Origin: CAZMGY01 sp964565945 [NCBI: uncultured bacterium]
GTDB taxonomy: Bacteria > GCA-001730085
Direction: 5' to 3'
NCBI GenBank assembly: GCA_964565945.1
Contig: CAZMGY010000012.1
Coordinates: 75,778 to 139,777 of the forward strand
Length of the DNA: 64,000 nt
Made by a program: the position numbers and the translations under genes
The notes under the pieces: model-generated
Told to the model about the DNA's origin: nothing
Database searches by the model: none
What the model saw: the letters and a program-made list of their open reading frames with translations, nothing else
Part shown: positions 7,455-17,714 of the stretch, in pieces
Layout of the letters: every line of letters begins with the position of its first letter
Position numbering within the stretch: position 1 is the first letter of the stretch

Positions 7455-10302
7455 CTATTGGGAAGACACTCTCAGTCATATCTGTAAGGAATTTCCCTTT
7501 CAAGAAAAAATATGGATCACCAATCGTTACATTGCTGCCAAGCGTTTTTTGCAATCGATGACATTACGAGGGCATTCCTGGCTGAACGTGAGAGTGATAT
7601 CACCATCTGCACTGGCTCAAAGTATCTTACAGTCTTATCGACCAGAATATCGTTGCCTTTCTTATGATAATCAATGTTTTGTGATTGAAGACCTTTTGCG
7701 AGAGGCTCAGTTAGCCCAAAAACTTAGCTATTTAGGACATTTGGATCAGTCCAAAAGTTTGGGAAGGTTGTTGATTAATGGTTTTACTTTTTTAAGAGCG
7801 TCTCAAAAAGGGATCACTGATCTTGACCCGAATCTTTTTTTTCAACCAGAGAAAGGTCAAGATATACAACTTTTGGGACAGCTGTATCAAACGTTTTTGG
7901 ATGAGCATAAACTTTATGATCAGAACACCTGTTACGCTTTGGCCGAAGAGGCTTTGCAAAAACAGCTCCATTGGGATCGTCCGACATGCTTATTTTATGA
8001 TGATGAAGAGACCTTGGCCTTAAGTGCACAGTCGTTGATAAAAACCTTTGCTAGTAATAGCTTAAGGGGTATGCGTATGCCTCAGGTGAATTGGTCGGTG
8101 TCATCGAATACACATTTCTCTTTGTCCTACAGTCCTTGGTGTGAGGTGAGAGATTGTTTAGAAGCCTTGGTTGCAAAAAACATTTCTTGGGATCAGGTCG
8201 AAATGGTAGTTCCCGATATGCATCTCTATGGTCCTTTGGTGATGCATGTTACTCAGTCCAAAGGCATTCCTGTGACATACGAAGAAGGAGAATACTTAAG
8301 TCAATCACGTTTGCTTCAGTTGCTCAAAGGTGTTGTGGAACTTTGTGTTCAAGATTGGGATCAAGCTATTGTACTTCGCTTGTATCGTGATGGCTTGTTG
8401 CCTTTGCCAGAGTCGTTATGCGAAAGTGCTTTTGAAGAGTATTTGGCTGCCTTAAAAGTGGGGTGGGGTCTTAAGCGTTGGAAACATTACCTCGATGCTC
8501 CTACGACGGTCTTAACAAAAGAAGGGGTGTTTTTAAAACAGTTTATTCAGTCTGTGATCACTTTGGTGGAGCCATTAACCGAAAAGCCTTTAACTTTGCA
8601 AACTCTTACAGAAAGGATACGTGTATTTTTAAAAGAGAGTATGCTGAGTTCAAGTGAGCGGGATGTTCATGACTTTGATGAACTTGCTCGCAAGCTAAGT
8701 GCTATGGCGGCCATTGATGTGAAACGAAATCGGCTTTATCAAACACTTAAAGATGTGATTTTATTGTTGGACAAAATGCGTGTGAATAAATCGGGTCCAA
8801 AACCAGGTGCTATTCATGTTCGCTCGGCCAAGACACATGTTTATGAAGAGCGACCTTACTTGATTATTTTAGGCCTTAATGATCTATGGATTCCTGGACA
8901 ACCTGCAATTGACCCCTTATTGATACCGCAAGAACGTGCACGCATTTTAGGGCACGAGACTCTTCCGCATGATGACTCGGAGCAGATTATTCGGCAAATG
9001 AAACATTTGATAGGCATGCATCAAGGTCCTCTTTGGCTCAGTTGCGTTAAGGTGGTTCCGTTGCAAACCAATTATGGTCTTATGCCTTCGCCAGTCATAT
9101 TATGGGCTTATAGGCAGGCTCATAGCGATGAAACAATTAGTTATGAATCGATGTTGCGGGCTGTCGATGATCAAAGTGCATATGCTTCAGCAAATCGTAC
9201 ATTTGCTTTATGGACTTGGGAGGAGTTGTCCGATAGCCAAATATTTGCCCCCAAATCATTGCAGGCTTTTGAAGCTCGCCAAAGTGATCAGATAACAGAA
9301 TTTGATGGAAAGCCCGTTATTTCTCAAAACATTTTGACGGTGGTTAATCGTGAGAATCATTCGGTTTCTGCAACGTCTTTGCAGACTATGGCCAGTTGTC
9401 CGTTTCGTTATTATGTTTATTATGTTTTGCAATTGAAAGAACGAAAGGTTCGCCAACGAGATATGTCTCAGTGGTTAGATGTTGCTGATTGGGGGAGCAT
9501 GGTTCATGCTGCTTTGTTCGATATGATGCATGTTTGGATGAATAATCCCGAGATGGAGGTTTCTCTGTTTAAGCAACTAGGTTTTGAGATTGCACGGCAT
9601 TATTTGCAAGAGTATAGTCAGCGTTATGGGGTGGCTAATGTTAAGGCTTATGCAAATCAGGAACGTTTGTTTTATAAAGTCGTGGATAATTTTGCAGAGC
9701 ATGAAGTTCTACGCCAAGGTCGGAAAGCCGCGTACTTAGAAATTGCTTTTGGACGCTCTAAGGTTCAGCAACAGGGCTCTTTGCAGCATGTCGATCCAGT
9801 TCCTTTTCGTTTAGGGCAAGGGCGTTTTATTTATCTTTCAGGAAGTATTGACCGGGTAGATCGTTGTTCCGATGATTCTTATGTGATTTTAGACTATAAA
9901 ACTAGTGCTTCTGGCTGGCTTAAACCCGATGATCGATTTTGTCAGGGACGGCATTTGCAACCATTTCTATATGCCTATGTTCTTGATAATATTTTGGAGG
10001 AATATGTGAAGGTTAAAGCGACAGGCTACTTTTATGCTACACCCAAAGGACGTTTTCAGGAGCATGTGTATGCGGACATAGATTTTAAGGAGCTAAAGGG
10101 TGTGGTTGGCTTGCTTGTGCAGGCGATTGAGCAGGGAACCTTTGTGGTGATGAAAGGACTGCGTGGAACCTCGGGACCATGCATGACCTGTTCGGGACGC
10201 TGGGCCTGTCAGGTTTATCGCGATGATGAAGCCGATAAGAAGTTTGCAAACAATCAAGACGAACAACTGGTAGCTTTGCAAGAATTGCAGGGAATGAAAT
10301 AA
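7426..10302 (+). CDS. addB: AddB-like helicase/nuclease subunit with Fe-S cysteines
   Basis: A 958-residue partner of the AddA protein encoded directly downstream. AddAB resects double-strand breaks and loads RecA. The N-terminal two thirds is a degenerate superfamily-1-like fold. The C-terminal PD-(D/E)XK nuclease shows Asp809 ('GSIDRVD') and Asp823-x-Lys825 ('LDYKT'). Four cysteines bracket the nuclease: Cys658 ('SCPFRYY') and Cys919, Cys922, Cys928 in a C-x2-C-x5-C arrangement. In Bacillus AddB the equivalent cysteines hold a 4Fe-4S cluster. An ATG at 7426 behind an AAGGTGAGGAG tract is preferred to the GTG at 7402. Confidence 0.88.
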   Translation: MTNAVLSRHSYWEDTLSHICKEFPFQEKIWITNRYIAAKRFLQSMTLRGHSWLNVRVISPSALAQSILQSYRPEYRCLSYDNQCFVIEDLLREAQLAQKLSYLGHLDQSKSLGRLLINGFTFLRASQKGITDLDPNLFFQPEKGQDIQLLGQLYQTFLDEHKLYDQNTCYALAEEALQKQLHWDRPTCLFYDDEETLALSAQSLIKTFASNSLRGMRMPQVNWSVSSNTHFSLSYSPWCEVRDCLEALVAKNISWDQVEMVVPDMHLYGPLVMHVTQSKGIPVTYEEGEYLSQSRLLQLLKGVVELCVQDWDQAIVLRLYRDGLLPLPESLCESAFEEYLAALKVGWGLKRWKHYLDAPTTVLTKEGVFLKQFIQSVITLVEPLTEKPLTLQTLTERIRVFLKESMLSSSERDVHDFDELARKLSAMAAIDVKRNRLYQTLKDVILLLDKMRVNKSGPKPGAIHVRSAKTHVYEERPYLIILGLNDLWIPGQPAIDPLLIPQERARILGHETLPHDDSEQIIRQMKHLIGMHQGPLWLSCVKVVPLQTNYGLMPSPVILWAYRQAHSDETISYESMLRAVDDQSAYASANRTFALWTWEELSDSQIFAPKSLQAFEARQSDQITEFDGKPVISQNILTVVNRENHSVSATSLQTMASCPFRYYVYYVLQLKERKVRQRDMSQWLDVADWGSMVHAALFDMMHVWMNNPEMEVSLFKQLGFEIARHYLQEYSQRYGVANVKAYANQERLFYKVVDNFAEHEVLRQGRKAAYLEIAFGRSKVQQQGSLQHVDPVPFRLGQGRFIYLSGSIDRVDRCSDDSYVILDYKTSASGWLKPDDRFCQGRHLQPFLYAYVLDNILEEYVKVKATGYFYATPKGRFQEHVYADIDFKELKGVVGLLVQAIEQGTFVVMKGLRGTSGPCMTCSGRWACQVYRDDEADKKFANNQDEQLVALQELQGMK

Positions 10303-13300
10303 ATGCAAAAGATCAGACTTAACGATCAAGAACAGAGAGATGCCATTCTTGAACAATTGGATTGTAATTTTTTTGTCGAAGCGGGAGCTGGGTCGGGAAA
10401 AACAACGGCTATGATTGGGCGCATGATTGCTTTGTTAGAATCCAAAGATTGGGAACCTTCCATGATTGCAGCGATTACCTTCACCAATCAAGCTGCGACG
10501 CATATGAAACAAAAATTTCAGGAAACTTTAGAGCAAAGAATTCAAGTTCTACAAAGCAAAGGGCCTTCGATAGGGTTGTCACGACTGCAAAAAGCTTATG
10601 CTCAAATGAACATTTTATTTGTAGGAACAATTCATAGTTTTTGTCAAAACTTGCTGAAAGAAATGCCTTTAGAGGCTGGTTTGGATAGCTCTTTTAGCCT
10701 AATGGATGAGCGAGAAGAAACGGAAGATCGACAAAACTTTTGGGATCAATATAAGTATGATCGCCTTGATCGAGATCCCGATCTTTTTGAAAGATGGCAT
10801 GCTCTTGGAATCACATTGGAGCTGCTGGATCATGTGTTTGCTTTTATGTGTCGCTATGAAGATGTTGCTTTTGATGTTTCCAAGGTTGAGGTTCCTGATG
10901 TGGACACAGCTTTTGTAAAGTTGTGTGAATGGATGGAGCCCTTTCAGGTTTATCTCCCCAGCCCGCAGGAGCGTTGTGATGTTATGAGTCAAATGTGGCA
11001 TACCCTTGAGCAAGACCTCAATCATTATGGAGGTGTCTTACCTTTGGATCGTAAGGTGCATTATCTGATTCAAATGAGTGCATGGGGCAATTTGAAAGTC
11101 ACTCAAAAATTGTGGAGTGATCCTAAGCTAGCAAAAATATTTGTCCATGAAAAATGGCCTGCGATGCGAGAAGCCTGGTTAGATTCTTGGGTTCAGATCT
11201 GGATGGCCCATATCTATTATCAAGTGATGCCCTGGATGCTCGAAGGCGTTAAGGCCTATCAAGATCATCGGCAAAGCCAACATCGCTTGAGCATGATGGA
11301 TCTTTTGTTGCGATCGGTACAAATGCTTCAAAAAAATCCAGCAGTGAGACGTTACTGGAAGGATCGTTTTCGAACTTTATTGGTAGATGAATTTCAAGAT
11401 ACCGATCCTCTGCAAAGTGAGTTGATTTTCTATTTGTCAGGAGACGATGTTGAGCAAACGGATTGGCAAAAGCTTAAGCCAGAGCCAGGGCGATTGTTTG
11501 TGGTGGGAGATTCCAAACAATCGATTTATCGTTTTCGACGAGCCGATATGCGTTTGTATTATCAAATCAAACAGTTGTTTCAAGAAACAGGTGGATACAT
11601 TTGCTATTTGACGAGTAACTTTCGTTCGACCCAAATCCTAGGAGATTGGGTGAATAAGGTTTTTGATCGTTCTTCAGCGTTCCCTGCCGAAAAGACTGAT
11701 TACCAGGCTCAGTTTATGCCACTGCGTTGTGTGAAAGATGGGGATGAATCTTCTTCGTGTATTTGGGCCTTGCGTTCGACAGCTAAAAATGTGGTGCAAA
11801 AGGCTTGGGACGAAGCTGATCAGATTGCTCGTTGGATTGCGCACCAAGGAGCTTCCTATCGTGATTACATGATTATCAGTTATAATACGGCACGTCTGCC
11901 TATTTATCAACATGTGTGTCAATCGTATGGTATCCCTACCTTTTTGGCGGTCAAAGAACGAAAAGATGTCAGTTTATTGCTTCGAGATATCCATCGGCTG
12001 TTGCTGTGGATGGCGCAACCCGAGAATGAGTTTTTGGCCTATGGGGTTTTGCGTAGTTTACTGTTTGGTTTGAGTGATACCGAATTAGCTGAATACCGAT
12101 TGCAAGGCAAAGGGTCGTTTGAGCTTAAGCCTATACAGGGCGATTCGCTGGTGACCCAAGTTTTTCGGATGGTTTGCGATTGGAAAAAGTCGCTTAAGCG
12201 TATGTCGGCTATTCAGCTTGTGATGTGTGTGTATGAAGATTTGAGTTTGTTTGGCCTTGCTCAACAGTTATCGCAGGGTGATTTTGAGGCCAACCAATTG
12301 GCACTTTTTTTGGATTACCTGAGTATGCAGAATCCTGGTTCGGTTCAAACCTTATCTGGTTTGTTAGAGGTGTTTGATTGTTTTCAATCGACACAGCAAA
12401 AGTCCTTGCATGGTTTTGTTCAAGATGCGCACCAAGTGGTGAGAATTATGAACTTGCATCAGTCGAAAGGTCTCGAAGCCAAAACAGTTTTTTTGGTTGA
12501 CCCAGCCAGCTTGCGTCGTCGAAATCCCGAGTTTCATTTGGATCGCACAAAACCATTGGTGCAGGCGTATGCTTCATTATTAGCCTTTAGCAAGAATGCT
12601 TCTGCTAAGAAAGTCTTTGCACAAGCTCTGGATTGGAACCGTTGTCATACAGAAGAAACTTTGGCAGATGAAGCGGAGCGTCAGAGGTTGCTTTATGTGG
12701 CTGCGACACGCGCTAAGGAGAGGTTGGTGGTTAGTGATAGCGCTAAAAGTGTTTGGGGTGATTTTTCGGAGTTTCTTGACGGCTGTGCCACCTTGCCATA
12801 TCGGGAGTTTGATTTGAAGACTCATCTGGAGAGAGCTCAAGAGAAAGCGGCGAAAATTTCTCTAGAAGACTATTTAGCTCAAATGCGTCAACCGTCGTTT
12901 CGCTCTGAAAGTGTTACTTCTACCAAAGGGGTTCGCCCAAATACAGGTGAAGAAGGTTTGGGTGCTAATTTTGGTACGATGCTGCATAGAGTGTTTGAGG
13001 AATTAGTGCGACGGCGATATGATGCTGATTGGGATGTTGAAACCTGGTTAAGGTCTACGGTGGAGCAGGAACATTGTGATAGAGTACTTGAGCAAGTGTT
13101 GGCCTTCCAACAAAGCTCTTTGTGGCAACGTATTGCGACTAGTTTTCATGTTTATGTCGAAGTGCCTTTTTCGCAAGCCAAAGAGGGGGGGGAACAATGT
13201 TTGCAGACAGGTGTGATTGACCTGGTGTTTCATGAAGAAGATGGTTGGGTGATCGTTGATTATAAGTCAAATATGGTTCAGAAGAATTTTGAGGCTTTGG

Positions 13301-13422
13301 TCGACTATTATAAGCCACAGATGAAAGGATATGCCCAAGCTTGGGCTCATATCACAGGTGAAAAAGTGAAAGAAAGTTTGCTTTACTTTTCTTCGCATCA
13401 TAAAATAATAAGCTTAGATTAA
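10303..13422 (+). CDS. addA: AddA/RecB-type UvrD helicase-nuclease
   Basis: A 1,039-residue superfamily-1A helicase with a C-terminal nuclease, the motor of AddAB. Walker A is 'AGAGSGKTT' at residues 27-35. Walker B is 'DEFQD' at 362-366. Motif IV/V signatures include 'GDSKQSIYRFRRAD' and 'MNLHQSKGLEAKTVF', and motif VI is 'LYVAATRAKERLVV'. The nuclease domain has Asp973 ('GVIDLVF') and Asp986-x-Lys988 ('VDYKS'). The ATG directly abuts the addB TAA, so the pair is clearly coupled. Both subunits keep intact nuclease motifs, as in the Bacillus-type two-nuclease AddAB rather than RecBCD. Confidence 0.95.
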   Translation: MQKIRLNDQEQRDAILEQLDCNFFVEAGAGSGKTTAMIGRMIALLESKDWEPSMIAAITFTNQAATHMKQKFQETLEQRIQVLQSKGPSIGLSRLQKAYAQMNILFVGTIHSFCQNLLKEMPLEAGLDSSFSLMDEREETEDRQNFWDQYKYDRLDRDPDLFERWHALGITLELLDHVFAFMCRYEDVAFDVSKVEVPDVDTAFVKLCEWMEPFQVYLPSPQERCDVMSQMWHTLEQDLNHYGGVLPLDRKVHYLIQMSAWGNLKVTQKLWSDPKLAKIFVHEKWPAMREAWLDSWVQIWMAHIYYQVMPWMLEGVKAYQDHRQSQHRLSMMDLLLRSVQMLQKNPAVRRYWKDRFRTLLVDEFQDTDPLQSELIFYLSGDDVEQTDWQKLKPEPGRLFVVGDSKQSIYRFRRADMRLYYQIKQLFQETGGYICYLTSNFRSTQILGDWVNKVFDRSSAFPAEKTDYQAQFMPLRCVKDGDESSSCIWALRSTAKNVVQKAWDEADQIARWIAHQGASYRDYMIISYNTARLPIYQHVCQSYGIPTFLAVKERKDVSLLLRDIHRLLLWMAQPENEFLAYGVLRSLLFGLSDTELAEYRLQGKGSFELKPIQGDSLVTQVFRMVCDWKKSLKRMSAIQLVMCVYEDLSLFGLAQQLSQGDFEANQLALFLDYLSMQNPGSVQTLSGLLEVFDCFQSTQQKSLHGFVQDAHQVVRIMNLHQSKGLEAKTVFLVDPASLRRRNPEFHLDRTKPLVQAYASLLAFSKNASAKKVFAQALDWNRCHTEETLADEAERQRLLYVAATRAKERLVVSDSAKSVWGDFSEFLDGCATLPYREFDLKTHLERAQEKAAKISLEDYLAQMRQPSFRSESVTSTKGVRPNTGEEGLGANFGTMLHRVFEELVRRRYDADWDVETWLRSTVEQEHCDRVLEQVLAFQQSSLWQRIATSFHVYVEVPFSQAKEGGEQCLQTGVIDLVFHEEDGWVIVDYKSNMVQKNFEALVDYYKPQMKGYAQAWAHITGEKVKESLLYFSSHHKIISLD

Positions 13423-13451
13423 ATAAATTACACCAAGATTGATAGGTGAAC

Positions 13452-15380
13452 ATGACACTTGAGTATACGTTTAAATATGATGCGTTTCAAAAAGAGGCCA
13501 TGCAGCATATTGACCAAAAACATTCATTGATTGTTTCGGCACCGACAGGCGCGGGTAAGACGGTTATTGCTGAATACGTGATTGATCAATGTATCGAAGA
13601 AGGCGTTGGGGCTATTTACACTGCGCCGATTAAGGCTTTAAGCAATCAAAAATACTGCGATTTTTGCAAACGTTACGGATCTGAGAATGTGGGTATTGTG
13701 ACTGGCGATGTCTCGATCAATCCTTTTGCTCCAGTTGTGATTATGACGACTGAAATTTTTCGCAATGCTTTGTTTGATGAAAAAGACCGCTTCAAAGAGC
13801 AACAATGGGTCATTTTTGATGAAATTCATTACATCGATGATTTAGAACGCGGAACTGTCTGGGAAGAGTCAATCATGTTTTTTCCCAAACATATGCGAAT
13901 GTTGTGTTTGAGTGCCACTGTGCCCAACTTAGATGAATTTGTTCAATGGATTCAGAATGTTCATGAGTATCCTTTTCATAAAGTGATTGAGCTACATCGT
14001 CCAGTTCCGCTTAAAACCTACTTTCAATGTCAGTCCTATATTGGGGCTTCGTGGGGGCGTTTGAAAAAGGTTTATGACCAAACTTTTCTGCATCGTTCTT
14101 CGGATAAAGATGCCTTGAATACCCCTTTTCCTCTCCTTCAATCGATAGCGGAATATAAGCATCTGCCGATGATCTATTTTGTATTTGCGCGCAAACGTAC
14201 CGAAGAACTTGCTCAACTGTGTGCCAGAATTGATCTTCTTAATGATGAGGAAAAAAACCAAATACAAGGTCTGTTTGTGAGCCTTTTGCAGAAATACAAT
14301 ATTGAGAAGGAGTCTTCGGTTCAGAGGATTGCGCCTCTCATTGCGCGTGGAATTGCTTATCACCACGCGGGTATGTTGCCAAGTTTAAAGGAAGTGGTGG
14401 AACATCTTTTTGCCTCTCGTTTGATAAAGATGATTTTTACCACCGAAACATTTGCGCTAGGGATTAATATGCCAGCACGTTCTGTGGTTTTTGATGAGCT
14501 TCGCAAATTTTATGGGATTCATTTTGATAGCTTGCGAACGCGTGATTATTACCAAATGGCTGGTCGGGCAGGTCGACGAGGTTTGGACAGCGAAGGTTAT
14601 GTGTACGCCCGCGTGAATCCTTACCGCGTACGTTTTTCGAGTGTGAAAAAGATTATTCAGGGTGACTATGAGCCTGTGATGAGTCAGTTCAATAGCTCAT
14701 ATGCAACCTTAATGCATCTCTATGATAAATTTGGAGAAGAACTGTATGACATTTATGTGACATCGTTTCACTGTTTTCAATCAAACAAACGCGAGCGTAA
14801 AGACGCTCGGCGTGATTTACGTGAAAAGGTGTCCATGCTAAGAGACTTTGATTATATTCACGAGGAAGAATTAACCGTTAAAGGTCAGTTTGCAGCTCAG
14901 ATACACGGCTATGAACTTATGTTGGGCGAACTTTTTGCCAATGGCGTGCTTGAAGAGTTGGATGAAGTTTCCTTGAATGTGGTGCTCTCCTCCTTGGTCT
15001 ATGAACCTCGTAAGCGAGATGTATGTCCGCCTTTAGATGAAGAGGTTAAAGCTCTACGCAAAATGATTCGTAAATACAATCGAAAGATTGTGAAACAAGA
15101 ACAGAGGCGTGGTTTGAATACATCGACATGCCAAGGTTACTTTCATTTGGCTCCAGTGATGGAGGCATGGTCGCACGGGGAAAATTTTTCAGAGCTCAAA
15201 GATATTGCCGATAAAGATGAAGGAGAAATTGTGCGCAACTTTCGTATGGTGATTCAGTTGTTACGTTTGTTGAAGAATTCTTCTTTTGTGACACCTCAGT
15301 TTGTTGACAAAGCGAAAGCGTGTTTGGATTTGATTAATCGCGACGCTATTGATGCGGAGCGGCAGTTGAGGATGCAGTAA
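13452..15380 (+). CDS. Ski2-like DEAD/DEAH-box helicase
   Basis: A 642-residue superfamily-2 helicase of the Ski2/Mtr4/Hel308 class. Motif I is 'SAPTGAGKT', motif II 'DEIHYIDD' (DEIH box), motif III 'SATVPN', motif V around 'TTETFALGINMPAR' and motif VI 'QMAGRAGRRG'. The region after motif VI resembles the start of the winged-helix/DSHCT part of RNA helicases but is short, so the protein is a compact form. RNA unwinding or decay is a reasonable expectation for the class; the substrate is unknown. It lies 29 bp after addA, with ATG at 13452 or GTG at 13446 as start. Confidence 0.85.
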   Translation: MTLEYTFKYDAFQKEAMQHIDQKHSLIVSAPTGAGKTVIAEYVIDQCIEEGVGAIYTAPIKALSNQKYCDFCKRYGSENVGIVTGDVSINPFAPVVIMTTEIFRNALFDEKDRFKEQQWVIFDEIHYIDDLERGTVWEESIMFFPKHMRMLCLSATVPNLDEFVQWIQNVHEYPFHKVIELHRPVPLKTYFQCQSYIGASWGRLKKVYDQTFLHRSSDKDALNTPFPLLQSIAEYKHLPMIYFVFARKRTEELAQLCARIDLLNDEEKNQIQGLFVSLLQKYNIEKESSVQRIAPLIARGIAYHHAGMLPSLKEVVEHLFASRLIKMIFTTETFALGINMPARSVVFDELRKFYGIHFDSLRTRDYYQMAGRAGRRGLDSEGYVYARVNPYRVRFSSVKKIIQGDYEPVMSQFNSSYATLMHLYDKFGEELYDIYVTSFHCFQSNKRERKDARRDLREKVSMLRDFDYIHEEELTVKGQFAAQIHGYELMLGELFANGVLEELDEVSLNVVLSSLVYEPRKRDVCPPLDEEVKALRKMIRKYNRKIVKQEQRRGLNTSTCQGYFHLAPVMEAWSHGENFSELKDIADKDEGEIVRNFRMVIQLLRLLKNSSFVTPQFVDKAKACLDLINRDAIDAERQLRMQ

Positions 15381-15395
15381 GGGGGGTAAAATAGA

Positions 15396-16538
15396 ATGAC
15401 AAAGTGGGTTTTTGCCATTACGGCCGTACTTAGTTTTCTAACGGCAGAAATGCATGCTTCTTATCCTAAGGTGATTAAAGTTCTTATTGAAGAAGCTCCT
15501 ATGTTAAAGATTGCAGCTACGGGTTCTTTTGATTTGTTTGCCAAGGACAGCGATCAAGCTTATGTAGAAGGTTTTTATTTGCCCCAAACTGATGTGTATA
15601 AAGCTGAAAAGAATTGGCTGTTTGTGAAAGGGTTTTCTAAAGGTTTTTGGGGAGGTATTCGCATCGAGGCTCAAGAAGAGTCGTCAATTGTGATCAATGG
15701 TGTTCGTTATCGTGGACGTTTGGATATTCAACTAGACCCTAAGACAGGTATGTTGCAAGCTTTTAATTATATTCCTATAGATGATTATTTGCGTGGAGTT
15801 GTCGGACGAGAAGTGGCGTATTATTGGCCTCAAGAAGTTCTTAAGGCACAAGCTATTATTGCACGCTCTTACACTTATGATCGGATTCAAAAACAAACTT
15901 ATGAGGGATATGATTTGAAAGCCACTGCGGAGTCACAGATGTATGGGGGTGTTTCTGCTGAGATGCCTCAGGTGGATTTGGCAGTCAAGGCAACCAAAGG
16001 AAAGTTGTTGTTGCATGAGGGCAAGATTTTTCCTACGTTTTATCATTCAACCTGTTCAGGTCATACCGAGGCCTCTCATGATATATGGGATTTTAAAGTA
16101 GCTCCCCTTAAAGGGAAAGTGTGTTCGTACTGTGATATTTCTCCGCACAATAAATGGACGAAAACACTGTCTCGCGAGACTATCCAAGAAGCTTTACTGA
16201 CTTTTTCTGGAGGGCAAGATACTCGTGTAAAGTCGGTTAAAGTCCTCACTCGCTCTAATTCGGGGCGTGTGCGCTGGATGAAAGTGAGTTATGCTAATGG
16301 CAAAAAAGTGAGTTTATCAGGTAATACGTTTCGTCTTAAAGTGGGGCCTTCGCGTTTGAAAAGCACCCGTTTTCAGGTTTATAAAAAAGGAAAGAATTTT
16401 GTTTTTGAAGGTTCTGGCTGGGGGCATGGTGTTGGCTTATGTCAGTGGGGAGCACGTGGGATGGCGCAATTTAAAAAAACCTCGGCTGACAAAATATTGA
16501 GTTATTACTACCCTGGAGCGAGGGTTGTTACTGGGTAG
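15396..16538 (+). CDS. SpoIID/LytB-domain protein, secreted
   Basis: A 380-residue exported protein with an N-terminal signal sequence (about residues 3-21, ending 'MHAS'). The SpoIID/LytB domain spans roughly 110-370. Visible signatures are 'IPIDDYLRGVVGREV', 'KAQAIIARSYTYDR', 'YHSTCSGHTE' and the terminal 'GWGHGVGLCQWGARGMA'. SpoIID is a lytic transglycosylase acting on stem-peptide-free glycan; LytB is an amidase enhancer. In non-sporulating diderms such proteins are thought to remodel peptidoglycan at division. Nothing here suggests sporulation. A GGGGGG tract precedes the ATG as a strong ribosome site. Confidence 0.9.
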   Translation: MTKWVFAITAVLSFLTAEMHASYPKVIKVLIEEAPMLKIAATGSFDLFAKDSDQAYVEGFYLPQTDVYKAEKNWLFVKGFSKGFWGGIRIEAQEESSIVINGVRYRGRLDIQLDPKTGMLQAFNYIPIDDYLRGVVGREVAYYWPQEVLKAQAIIARSYTYDRIQKQTYEGYDLKATAESQMYGGVSAEMPQVDLAVKATKGKLLLHEGKIFPTFYHSTCSGHTEASHDIWDFKVAPLKGKVCSYCDISPHNKWTKTLSRETIQEALLTFSGGQDTRVKSVKVLTRSNSGRVRWMKVSYANGKKVSLSGNTFRLKVGPSRLKSTRFQVYKKGKNFVFEGSGWGHGVGLCQWGARGMAQFKKTSADKILSYYYPGARVVTG

Positions 16539-16610
16539 TGTCATACCTGCCATTCTCGCGACTTGCCATGTGTCCTACGCGGTACCTCTGGAAACGGGAA
16601 GCTATCAAAT

Positions 16611-17636
16611 ATGACTTACAACATTGACGATTACAACTTTAAATTGCCCGAAGAGCTGATTGCTCAATATCCTGCCGAGCAGCGAGATCAATCACGCCTT
16701 TTGATTTATCATTCCAAGCAGTCCTTGATTGAGCATGGAACTTTTGCCAACATTGGTGACTATCTTCGTGCAGGTGATGTTTTGGTTATGAACAACACTA
16801 AAGTCATTCCTGCGAGGATTCGTGCCAAGCGTGAGACTGGTGGAAAGATCGAAATTTTTTTAGTACGCCCCTATAGCGATCACGAATGGTTGTGCATGGT
16901 GAAGCCTTCTAAGAAAATGACCCAGGGTGTTTCATTGTCTTTGTCGGAGAGTCTTGACTGTCGAGTTCTTGAAGAGCTTGAACATGGTTATCGCAAGATT
17001 GGGTTTGAAGGTCCTCGTGTGGTGAACGATTTGAAAGCCTTAGGAGACATCCCTTTGCCACCTTACATTAAACGTGACCCCAACGCGGATGATGAAGAGC
17101 GCTACCAAACGGTGTTTGCTACTCAAGATGGAGCGGTGGCTGCTCCAACGGCAGGGCTCCATTTTACCGAAGAATTGCTCGAATTTTTATATGCTAAAGG
17201 TGTGCAAACTGTTTTTGTGACTTTACATGTTGGACCAGGCACCTTTAAGCCAGTGGTGGTGGAGGATATTCGCGATCATCATGTTGATCAAGAATACTTT
17301 GAGATTTCCGAGGGAACCATTGAGATTCTAAAAAAAGCCAAGCAAGAGGGGCGACGCATTATCAGTGTCGGAACGACAACAACACGTGTTTTGGAGTCTC
17401 TTAAAGATCCTTGGACTGCGGGCGTAGGCTGGACGGACTTGTACATTTACTCTCCATATCGACCCAAGGTTATCGACGGTCTGATTACTAATTTTCACCT
17501 GCCAAAGAGCAGTCTTTTGCTCCTAGTAGCCGCGTTTATCGGCCATGATGATTTGATGTTGCTATACAGACAAGCGGTTGCGCATAAATATCGCTTTTAC
17601 AGCTATGGCGATGCATCTCTTCTATTGCGTTCTTAA
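16611..17636 (+). CDS. queA: S-adenosylmethionine:tRNA ribosyltransferase-isomerase
   Basis: QueA transfers and isomerises the ribosyl moiety of SAM onto preQ1 in tRNA, the penultimate step of queuosine synthesis. The 341-residue product is typical. Visible signatures are 'YNFKLPEELIAQYPAEQRDQ' at the start, 'NNTKVIPARI', 'PTAGLHFTEELL', 'VTLHVGPGTFKPV' and 'ITNFHLPKSSLLLLVAAF'. The ATG at 16611 gives the expected N-terminus; an upstream in-frame TTG at 16563 adds residues unlike the family. No other queuosine gene is in the window. Confidence 0.97.
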   Translation: MTYNIDDYNFKLPEELIAQYPAEQRDQSRLLIYHSKQSLIEHGTFANIGDYLRAGDVLVMNNTKVIPARIRAKRETGGKIEIFLVRPYSDHEWLCMVKPSKKMTQGVSLSLSESLDCRVLEELEHGYRKIGFEGPRVVNDLKALGDIPLPPYIKRDPNADDEERYQTVFATQDGAVAAPTAGLHFTEELLEFLYAKGVQTVFVTLHVGPGTFKPVVVEDIRDHHVDQEYFEISEGTIEILKKAKQEGRRIISVGTTTTRVLESLKDPWTAGVGWTDLYIYSPYRPKVIDGLITNFHLPKSSLLLLVAAFIGHDDLMLLYRQAVAHKYRFYSYGDASLLLRS

Positions 17637-17714
17637 CAGTCAATCAACATGGAAAATCTCATTTGCATTTCATCCTATATATGTGTTAAGTTTGTGATGA
17701 TTTAGGGGAAAGTT

